From Acidobacteriota bacterium (GTDB taxonomy: Bacteria; Acidobacteriota; Terriglobia; Acidiferrales; UBA7541): a DNA stretch of 37,392 nucleotides. The stretch covers positions 1-37,392 of the forward strand of contig JAJPIE010000019.1 in the NCBI GenBank assembly GCA_021324935.1, given 5' to 3'. The position numbers and the translations under genes were made by a program. Below the pieces are notes generated by a model. That model had not been told where the DNA came from and did no database searches. It saw only the letters and a program-made list of their open reading frames with translations. This document shows positions 25,019-30,861 of the stretch, one piece after another (the stretch's first letter is position 1; every line of letters begins with the position of its first letter).

Positions 25019-25597
25019 CTACGGAGTTCGGTACGACTCAGCAGCGACCCGAATTTCTTCGTCGCGAATACGAGCCCGCCGATGCATTACTGCCAAAGCG
25101 ACAAATGATAGCGTTAGCCACTCCAAGATCAACGCATCGCAAAGACGAAAGAACAACTGGCCGTGTCGAAGCCAGTCGGAACTCAGCCTCACGACGCTCT
25201 CGGCCCACAAGCGTCCAGCGATCACAAAACTCAGTGCAATCAAGAAGAATGCAGCTATGTGCAAATTTTCATAAGTATTATCGAGCGCATTCAGCTTTTT
25301 CGTGGTCCAAGGGTTGCGGCTCCCGTCTGGCGACAATGTCGGATAGAGAGGCGACTTATTGGCCCGGATTTCTTGTCTTTTCTCATCAGCTCCTGTTGCA
25401 ACTGAACGCAAATATGCAGAGAGCGCAACTACGATAGCAAGAACTGTTAATCCGGCTGGACCGCCCAACAACGAAGCGTCTGTGTAGGTTCGTGGCGAAG
25501 CATAAAAATGAAGAAAGAGACAAGCGCTGAGTGCGAGGATAAGCCCGAGAATGATTGACGCAATTAAACTCCACTGGCGGATGCGTTTCATCGTCAT
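25019..25597 (-). CDS. Four-helix membrane protein, unknown function
   Basis: The 192-aa protein has four likely membrane helices (about 9-31, 44-64, 112-131, 148-171). A soluble loop between helices two and three contains ATGADEKRQEIRANKSPLYP and NPWTTKKLNALDNTYENLH, and the tail is charged (HRRARIRDEEIRVAAESY). No named family is recognised. Starts at Met1 (25597) or Met3 are both possible. A near-consensus promoter ends about 14 bases upstream, implying a very short leader. It is the first gene of the probable operon with the coiled-coil membrane protein and the EEP hydrolase. Confidence 0.72.
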   Translation of the reverse strand: MTMKRIRQWSLIASIILGLILALSACLFLHFYASPRTYTDASLLGGPAGLTVLAIVVALSAYLRSVATGADEKRQEIRANKSPLYPTLSPDGSRNPWTTKKLNALDNTYENLHIAAFFLIALSFVIAGRLWAESVVRLSSDWLRHGQLFFRLCDALILEWLTLSFVALAVMHRRARIRDEEIRVAAESYRTP

Positions 25598-25610
25598 GAA
25601 CTTTGCTAAC

Positions 25611-25640
25611 TTATTACTACAATGGATTCGGCTTAGTCAA
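25611..25640 (-). promoter_or_regulatory. Promoter of the membrane protein/EEP operon
   Basis: On the minus strand TTGACT (25640-25635) and TAATAA (25616-25611) are 18 bases apart. This is a strong match to a sigma70-type promoter, and its -10 box lies 13 bases before the first ATG. Transcription would start only about 5-10 bases from the start codon, so leaderless or near-leaderless translation is likely. Confidence 0.6.
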
Positions 25641-25781
25641 CAATCTATTTGCCGTTGTGACACCTCTGAGAATTCATTGCAGGTCGGTCTGCCCTAAGCA
25701 CCTGCGTTTGATTGTGTCAGTGAGCATCACTGCCTGTGGGCCATAAGATGCTTCATGAGGCGCGACTCTCAGGGCAGTAAT

Positions 25782-26404
25782 TTAGTCGTTTATTTTTATG
25801 AAGTAGTTCACCGTGATGTTTTTCGGACTAGTCTCAGGTAAAGCCTCGCTGGTGGGCACCCCTTGAACGAAGTCATCGTTGGGGCGGACCGTAAAGCGTT
25901 TTCCCCCGTCCCACAGGATTGAGGCTCCGACTTGTGCTTCCGGCGCATTGGGATCGTAGTACCTTACGTAGTGTTTATGAGGGCCGACCGTATCGGAGGC
26001 AAAATCGCCTAGTTCCAACTCTTTAACATCTGGTCGTTTACTGTTGTTCTTTCCTCTAAGGAAAACACCGCACAGATTTGGAACGGAGGCGTTTGCACGC
26101 AATGCCGCCCAACGAGTACCTGAGACGGACTTGCCGTCAGCCAGCGTCCACCTGCTTTTCGTGACATCAAAGGTGTCTGGGTCACCAACTGCTTTCGCGA
26201 ATTCGGAGGGCTTGAGCAGCGATGCTATGACCGTCCCGACAGGCAGCTTGAAAGCATTAGCTTGAACATTTAACGCGTCGAGTTTGTCTTTGGTCTCGCG
26301 GATTCCTCCGGTATTGACCAAATGGTTCCAACTGTTGTGAGAAGCGCGACCACTATCGAGCCGATCACAGTGATGACCGTCGTTTTAACTGTGGTGTTGG
26401 GCAT
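25782..26404 (-). pseudogene. Membrane-anchored tail-collar-like protein, frameshifted
   Basis: Two frames look like one gene. The first starts at ATG 26404 with a GGAG site six bases upstream and encodes MPNTTVKTTV followed by a membrane helix (about 8-28). It then loses sense and stops after 44 codons. The second frame, open from 26321 to 25782 with no ATG or ribosome site, encodes LPVGTVIASLLKPSEFA, then WTLADGKSVSGTRWAALR, PNLCGVFLRGKNN and the end SPKNITVNYFIKIND, which resembles phage tail-collar/fibre C-terminal domains. One extra T in the T-run at 26322-26320 would join them as about 207 aa. It could be a real lesion, a homopolymer error or programmed slippage. Whether intact or not, it would be surface-exposed. 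Confidence 0.7.
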
Positions 26405-26446
26405 GAAATCTCCGTACTAGTGCTTAAGATACTTAATCGGATGTGT

Positions 26447-26475
26447 ATCCTAGCATGGCGCGGTAGACAAACCAA
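26447..26475 (-). promoter_or_regulatory. Candidate promoter of the tail-collar-like gene
   Basis: On the minus strand TTGGTT (26475-26470) and TAGGAT (26452-26447) are spaced by 17 bases, leading to a leader of about 35 bases with a GGAG ribosome site before ATG 26404. The match is fair. It supports the upstream ATG as the true gene start. Confidence 0.45.
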
Positions 26476-26511
26476 CACAGGATCAGTCCTTTCAAGTAAT
26501 AGAATCGCGGT

Positions 26512-26637
26512 ATGGCAATGTCCTTCGATGAAGCGCTTCTAACTGTCTACGAACAATCTCTCGTCGAAAACAAAAAGACGATCACGCTCGACGATAAGAC
26601 CTTCCCAGTTCGTTCGACGAAATTGTCCCCGGTTTAG
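26512..26637 (+). pseudogene. N-terminal remnant of an unknown gene cut at the IS256 junction
   Basis: A short frame encodes MAMSFDEALLTVYEQSLVEN and continues to a TAG at 26635 (41 codons). It reads like the compact, well-folded start of a small protein (helix, then KKTITLDDKTFPVRSTK as strand-like sequence). It stops immediately before the transposase remnant, so I infer that the rest was lost at the insertion or deletion. Family not recognised. The final few codons may already be foreign. Confidence 0.5.
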
Positions 26638-26668
26638 TTGAACGCAGCGGCTCTCGACTCTCTGCACG

Positions 26669-27411
26669 TTACGCGACCTGCGCCTGTTGAGTCAACGATG
26701 GGTTCATTCGGCGATGCAAGAGTTCCAGTTCCCGATAGCCTTTCACTCGCCGGAATTTCTTCTGTGCCTCCACCAAGCCGGTGGCCGTCCAGCGCAAAGC
26801 TTGCTCGCCAGCGCGCCAGCGTTTTACGTTGCGGGCCACGCGCTCGACGGTCGACAGGCACGACTCGATAGCATTGGTGGAGGCCAGCGTGCGGCGCAGC
26901 AGCCAGCCCACGCCTAACCGGTGCACCGTCAGCGTTTCCTCCAGTCCTTCCTCCAGGCTGCGCGCCGCGCTGGGATTCACTCGCTCCAGTTGCCGGAAGA
27001 TTTTCTCCAACTCTGCTTTCGCCGCCGCGTACTCGGTCATGGCGTAGGCGTTGCGGATGCGGCGGTCGTAATCGCTCTGGACGTTTTTCGGCAGATGCTC
27101 GGCCACGTTGCGCCGTTTGTGGATCTGGCAGCGCTGTACTTCGGCGCGCTCGCCGAACACGCGCTCGATGGCCGCACGCAATGCTTTGGCTCCGTCGATC
27201 ACGAACAGGTAGCGCCGTTCCGTGCTCAGTCCGCGCGCCACCAGGTCTTCCAGCAACGCCTTCACCGCCGTGGTGTTTTCCGTCGCGCCCTGCCACAACC
27301 CCAAAACGTGTTTTTCTCCGCTGCTTTCAATGCCCAGCGCCACCACCAGCACTTGCTTCCCGAGATGAATTCCGTCGATCAGAATCGGGCGGGTGGGACA
27401 GAGAATTTTCA
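26669..27411 (-). pseudogene. IS256-family transposase, 5'-truncated
   Basis: From Met 27411 about 247 codons encode the catalytic half of an IS256-type transposase: ILIDGIHLGKQVLVVALGI (first Asp), LWQGATENTTAVKALLEDL, YLFVIDGAKALRAAI (second Asp), VQRCQIHKRRNVAEHLPK (the C/D-2-H region) and STNAIESCLSTVERVARNVKRWR (Glu region and the usual C-terminal helix). The frame is open up to 27610, but those codons do not resemble the N-terminal DNA-binding part, so about 100 or more residues are missing. No clear terminal inverted repeats were found. The element is probably immobile. Confidence 0.8.
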
Positions 27412-27750
27412 TTTCTGGTTTGAACACACCGGCAAAGTATATCAATCGACCACTAACGATCACTAACTCCCGAGGAGACCGGACGCGGGTGCCGGGTGGC
27501 GCACCGTTTTTCGGAGAGTTTGCTGACAGCGGGGGAGGAGTCAATGTAAAAGAATGATCCTGGCCCCAGCAGGTTCTTTGGGGTGTGCCATTCGCCCGTA
27601 TGGGGGGCAAGAGGGGCGGGTCTAAAGTCCCGCCGCTACATAGGGCAGGAAGATCGGAGGATCGCCAGGCGTTTTTGCCGGAGGCCTTCGCGGCTCAGGG
27701 TGAACTAAAGCTCCGACCTCCCGGTGGCCTCATTATTTACGAGACGGCTT
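27412..27750. other. Non-coding region upstream of the truncated transposase, with repeats
   Basis: These 339 bases have no supported gene. They contain a REP-like hairpin at 27615-27639 and other short GC-rich inverted segments, and they separate the transposase remnant from the end of the DUF2911 gene. The frame extension of the transposase through part of this stretch looks like translation of non-coding DNA. Confidence 0.5.
27615..27639 (-). repeat. REP-like element (GTAG + GC hairpin)
   Basis: Read on the minus strand it is GTAG followed by a hairpin with arms GGCGGG/CCCGCC (27615-27620 and 27629-27634) and the loop ACTTTAGA. A 5' GTAG next to a palindrome is the known layout of REP elements acted on by RAYT transposases. 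Similar elements occur at 29250, 30659 and 30746. Confidence 0.65.
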
Positions 27751-28836
27751 CTAGTTATTGATGTCGGTCTTGGCGTTGAGCTTGGCCAGCAAGCCTTCGA
27801 GCTGCGTCTTGTTGCCGTCGGGAGCGGCGGCAATGGCTTCCTTCATTTCTTTCGAGGCCGTGGTGAAGTCTCCCGCCTTGGAAGCGATGCGGGCCTGGGC
27901 GACGTGGCTGAGCCAGTGGTTGGGATCACGCTTGCTCACCTGGGGATAGAGCTCAAACGCGAGGGCGGAATTGCCGGTGCGCTGCAGGCCGCGGGCGTAA
28001 ACGTAAAGCTGCAGAGCGGTGGCTTTACTGAGCGCGGTGTCGAGCGCTTTCTTCGAATCCTCTTTCTTGCCCATCGCCGCCAGGATGCGCGACTTCGTCT
28101 CCCAATTTTCGAAACGGTCTTCGTTCGCGATCGACGTGTCTTCCCACTTCAACGCCTCTTCGAGGTTGTAGCCGTTGTCGAGACACCAGTTCGCGGCTTC
28201 GTCATATCCCGCCCAGGTGAAGCCGCCGACGTTGCGCAACTGGTTGTGAATGCTCTTGAGGGTGAGTTCTTTCACGTCGAAGCCGACGCGAAATGGCACA
28301 GCCGCTTTTTCCCAGCGCAGCGTGGCCAGGGCGGAATCGGGCTTCACGTCGTCGAAGGTGTAGGTGAGGGTCTCGAAGAAGTCGCCGCTGGCGGGCTTCA
28401 CGGTGACGCGCAGGGCGTCTTCTTTTTCGTCGTAGCTGAAGCTGCCCCAAGAGGTGGAGTTCTTCGAGAAGATGATCGTCCATTGCTCCTTGCCGGGGAT
28501 CATATGCAGGCCGTAAGTGCCTGCGGGCAACGGCTTGCCTTCGACGGTGGCGTCGTCGGAAAAGGTGATGGTGGTGTTTTCATTGGCGCCCGCGCGCCAG
28601 ACTTGTCCGTAAGGCACCACCTTGCCCCAGATTTCGCGGCCGTCGGCGAGCGGGCGGCTGTAGTTGATGGTGACGGTGCTAATGCCGATGGTTTGCCCGG
28701 TCACACCGTGCTGGCTGAGGCGGGGCAGATTGAGTTCGGTGGCCTGGCTGCCGTTTTTGAATTGCGCCTGCGCGCTGGTGAGGAAGACCACAAAACCGAA
28801 CGAGAAGCCGAGCAGAAAACGGGAAATGCTGCGCAC
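27751..28836 (-). CDS. Secreted DUF2911-domain protein with TPR-like C-terminus
   Basis: The 361-aa protein has a signal peptide (RSISRFLLGFSFGFVVFLTSAQAQ). The DUF2911 domain follows, with INYSRPLADGREIWGKVVPYG, WRAGANENTTITFS, LPAGTYGLHMIPG and WTIIFSKNSTSWGSFSY. A helical C-terminal part (about 210-361) has TPR-like periodicity (ALKWEDTSIANEDRFENWETK to ASKEMKEAIAAAPDGN). Function is unknown; such proteins are common secreted proteins in Acidobacteriota and Bacteroidota. I chose the GTG at 28836, since AAGGAAGG lies seven bases upstream and the signal peptide starts there; there is no ATG. The longer open frame runs through the divergent promoter region. Confidence 0.82.
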   Translation of the reverse strand: MRSISRFLLGFSFGFVVFLTSAQAQFKNGSQATELNLPRLSQHGVTGQTIGISTVTINYSRPLADGREIWGKVVPYGQVWRAGANENTTITFSDDATVEGKPLPAGTYGLHMIPGKEQWTIIFSKNSTSWGSFSYDEKEDALRVTVKPASGDFFETLTYTFDDVKPDSALATLRWEKAAVPFRVGFDVKELTLKSIHNQLRNVGGFTWAGYDEAANWCLDNGYNLEEALKWEDTSIANEDRFENWETKSRILAAMGKKEDSKKALDTALSKATALQLYVYARGLQRTGNSALAFELYPQVSKRDPNHWLSHVAQARIASKAGDFTTASKEMKEAIAAAPDGNKTQLEGLLAKLNAKTDINN

Positions 28837-28852
28837 GAACACACCTTCCTTA

Positions 28853-28877
28853 TTTCGCGAAAAGGGATTTCGCGAAA
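28853..28877. promoter_or_regulatory. Tandem palindromes TTTCGCGAAA
   Basis: Two perfect 10-bp palindromes TTTCGCGAAA (28853-28862 and 28868-28877) are spaced 15 bases centre to centre, 17-41 bases upstream of the DUF2911 start. A third copy lies at 146-155. The tandem arrangement suggests an operator for a dimeric regulator, or a repeat. No regulator can be named. Confidence 0.4.
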
Positions 28878-28974
28878 GCGAGATTCGGATAGGACACGCC
28901 CAAAGCGATAGACGGAAGGAGAAAGAGCGAGTGAGCAGGAAAGAAGGGAAAAAGCGAGCTGGGAAAAATAGATG

Positions 28975-29003
28975 TTGACTTTCGCTTTTTATTCGCCTAT
29001 AGT
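28975..29003 (+). promoter_or_regulatory. Promoter of the dinB-dnaE2 cassette with LexA-like direct repeat
   Basis: TTGACT (28975-28980) and TATAGT (28998-29003) are separated by exactly 17 bases, a near-consensus sigma70 promoter. The spacer contains TTCG-N7-TTCG (28981-28995). This resembles the GTTC-N7-GTTC direct repeat of alphaproteobacterial LexA boxes but lacks the leading G, and a further TCGC follows. A repressor bound here would block the promoter, fitting DNA-damage control of error-prone polymerases. The promoter is well supported, the LexA reading is inference. Confidence 0.6.
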
Positions 29004-29026
29004 CGCTTTCGGTAGAGGAAACGGGA

Positions 29027-29083
29027 AACGGGTGGCTGTGGCTCCATTGCCTTCGGGCTCTCCCGGGCCGCGGGCCACCCGTT
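29027..29083. repeat. Large stem-loop in the dinB leader
   Basis: AACGGGTGGC (29027-29036) pairs perfectly with GCCACCCGTT (29074-29083), enclosing a GC-rich 37-base loop that contains CCCGGG. It would lie in the 5' leader of the dinB transcript, 38 bases before the ATG. It may be an inserted repeat or a regulatory leader structure. Confidence 0.55.
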
Positions 29084-29121
29084 AAAGTAGCGCAAGCCCC
29101 GCTTCCCTGCCAGGAGCTGCC

Positions 29122-30657
29122 ATGGAAGCGTGTGTCGAAAGAACTAGTGGCGAGGAGCGAGGGGCGAGTGACAAGTTCCAGAGCAACGACCATGACGCTG
29201 CCATGGTGCAAGTGGCCCGCTTCGGCAGGCCAGCCTTGCAAGAGGAAGAAGGCGGCATAAAGCCGCCTCTACACGCACAGGAACTACAAAAAGAGGTGGA
29301 AGGCCGATCTGAAGCTCGACCACAACACACAGAGCAAGGCCTGCACAACGACAGCGAGGACTGCTCCGAAAACTCATCATCTCCCCTGCTACGCTTTCTG
29401 AAGCTCGCCACTTTCCGTTCAGACTGGATTGGCAAAACACGTAAAGAGGGAAAAGCACCGCACACTGTGCACGTGGACGTGGATGCGTTTTTCGCTTCGG
29501 TGGAACAGGTGCTGAATCCCAAGCTGCGCGGGAAGCCCGTGCTGGTGGGGCGCGGCGTGGTGGCTTCGGCGAGTTACGAAGCGAAATTCCGCGGCGTGAA
29601 GACGGCGATGAGCTTTCGCGATGCGCTGCGCATCTGCCCCAAGGCCATCGTGGTGCCTGGAAAATACGAGCATTACGCCGAGTTTGCCGAGCGTGTGCGG
29701 CGCATCCTGGAGACCTACACACCGGCGGTGGAAACAGCGGCGCTGGACGATTTTTACATGGACTTCGCCGGGACGGAGCGCTTGTACCCGGATTTGGAAG
29801 CAACACTGCGGCGGCTGCAGGCGGAAATTCTCGGCAGAACGGGATTGAGCGTATCGGTGGGCGCGGCGCGAACGAAAGTGGTAGCCTCGATTGCGTCGCG
29901 ACTGGAGCGGCCGCGCGGATTTCGCATCGTTCCGCCGGGAACCGAAGAGGCGTTTCTGGCGCCGTTGCCGGTGGATAAGCTGCATGGCATCGGGCACACG
30001 CACGCGGGCGCGCTGGCGGAGCGCGGCGTCACCACAATCGGCCAATTGCGGATGATTCCCAAGCCCGTACTGGTGGCGGCGTTCGGCGAGGCCGCCGGCG
30101 AGCGGATCTGGGAACGCGCACGCGGCCTGGATGGGCGCGAGGTGATGACGCTGACGACGCCCAAATCTGTCTCGCGCGAGACCACCATCGAAGGAGGCAC
30201 CATTGACACGGAATTTCTCGGCGGTCTGCTCGAATATTTGAGCGAGAGGATTGGCGCCACGCTGCGCGAGTATGGCAAGCAAGCGCGCACGATCGGCGTG
30301 CGGCTGCGGTATGTGGACCACTATTCGGCGCACCAGACGATGCGGCTGCCACGCACGACCAACGACGAGCGCGAATTGCTGGCGGCCGGCAAGGAACTGT
30401 TTGCGAAATTATTCGCACGGCGCGTGGCGGTCCGCCACATCGGCATCAGCGTGACGAACCTCGAAGCCGACCGGCGGCAGAACGAACTGTTCGACACGGA
30501 CGCGAACCGCCGGTGGTATCTCAACCGCGAAGTGGACCGCGTGCGTGGCCGCTACGGCTGGAACGCGGTCTTCTACGGCAAAGGCCTGGAACTGCGCGAG
30601 CATTACGCCACCAAGGAAAACGGGCTGGTGCTCTCCACCCCTTGCCTGTCGAGATGA
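29122..30657 (+). CDS. dinB: Y-family DNA polymerase (DinB/ImuB-like) with repeat-containing N-terminal extension
   Basis: The Y-family core starts at about residue 113 (HTVHVDVDAFFASVEQ). It continues with the finger motif SYEAKFRGVKTAMSF, the palm AALDDFYMDFAGTERLY, SVSVGAARTKVVASIAS, the thumb LHGIGHTHAGALAERG and a little-finger domain. A clamp-binding-like motif QNELF lies near the C-terminus. The canonical catalytic Asp-Glu pair reads Asp-Asp here. The first 112 residues look unlike any polymerase and include translated repeat DNA, yet ATG 29122 has a good AGGAG site six bases upstream. A later GTG near the core is the alternative. It heads the cassette with dnaE2 and should do translesion synthesis. 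Confidence 0.85.
   Translation: MEACVERTSGEERGASDKFQSNDHDAAMVQVARFGRPALQEEEGGIKPPLHAQELQKEVEGRSEARPQHTEQGLHNDSEDCSENSSSPLLRFLKLATFRSDWIGKTRKEGKAPHTVHVDVDAFFASVEQVLNPKLRGKPVLVGRGVVASASYEAKFRGVKTAMSFRDALRICPKAIVVPGKYEHYAEFAERVRRILETYTPAVETAALDDFYMDFAGTERLYPDLEATLRRLQAEILGRTGLSVSVGAARTKVVASIASRLERPRGFRIVPPGTEEAFLAPLPVDKLHGIGHTHAGALAERGVTTIGQLRMIPKPVLVAAFGEAAGERIWERARGLDGREVMTLTTPKSVSRETTIEGGTIDTEFLGGLLEYLSERIGATLREYGKQARTIGVRLRYVDHYSAHQTMRLPRTTNDERELLAAGKELFAKLFARRVAVRHIGISVTNLEADRRQNELFDTDANRRWYLNREVDRVRGRYGWNAVFYGKGLELREHYATKENGLVLSTPCLSR
29250..29272 (-). repeat. REP-like element inside the dinB N-terminal extension
   Basis: On the minus strand it reads GTAG followed by arms AGGCGGC/GCCGCCT around TTTAT (arms 29250-29256 and 29262-29268). 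Same layout as the element at 27615, including a CTTTA-type loop. If ATG 29122 is used, the element is translated within the polymerase as part of EEEGGIKPPLHAQ. Confidence 0.6.
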
Positions 30658-30658
30658 T

Positions 30659-30682
30659 ATAGCTCATCCCTTCAGGGATGAG
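30659..30682 (+). repeat. REP-like element right after the dinB stop
   Basis: ATAG plus a perfect eight-pair hairpin CTCATCCC/GGGATGAG with loop TTCA starts one base after the dinB stop codon. It aligns with the inverted element at 30746-30769 along its whole 24 bases; two of the differing positions in one arm are matched by changes in the other arm. The pair forms a BIME-like inverted unit between dinB and dnaE2. Confidence 0.65.
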
Positions 30683-30745
30683 ATTTTCCCCATTGTTAGG
30701 TCCGCCCCTTTCCGCTTCACGGCCATGGCCACATTTCGAAAAAAC

Positions 30746-30769
30746 CTCAGGCCTGACGGCCTGAGCTAC
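30746..30769 (-). repeat. REP-like element between dinB and dnaE2
   Basis: On the minus strand GTAG is followed by a perfect eight-pair hairpin CTCAGGCC/GGCCTGAG around GTCA. It is in inverted orientation to the element at 30659-30682, 63 bases away. Together they fill much of the 204-base gap before dnaE2 and could attenuate or stabilise the transcript. Confidence 0.7.
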
Positions 30770-30861
30770 AAAAATTTCCGATCTAATTTCCCCTTCCTTT
30801 TCCGGTTCTTTTACTGAATTCTCCGATCGGGTTCCCGCCGGTCGCTGCTACAGGTCGCCGT

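Noticed and set aside
27412..27610. N-terminal 66 codons of the transposase frame
   Set aside because: They do not match the IS256 N-terminal region and the frame begins in repeat-containing intergenic DNA.
28837..29241. Longer start for the DUF2911 protein
   Set aside because: The extension would cross the dinB promoter and leader; a GTG with a strong ribosome site and signal peptide at 28836 explains the gene better.
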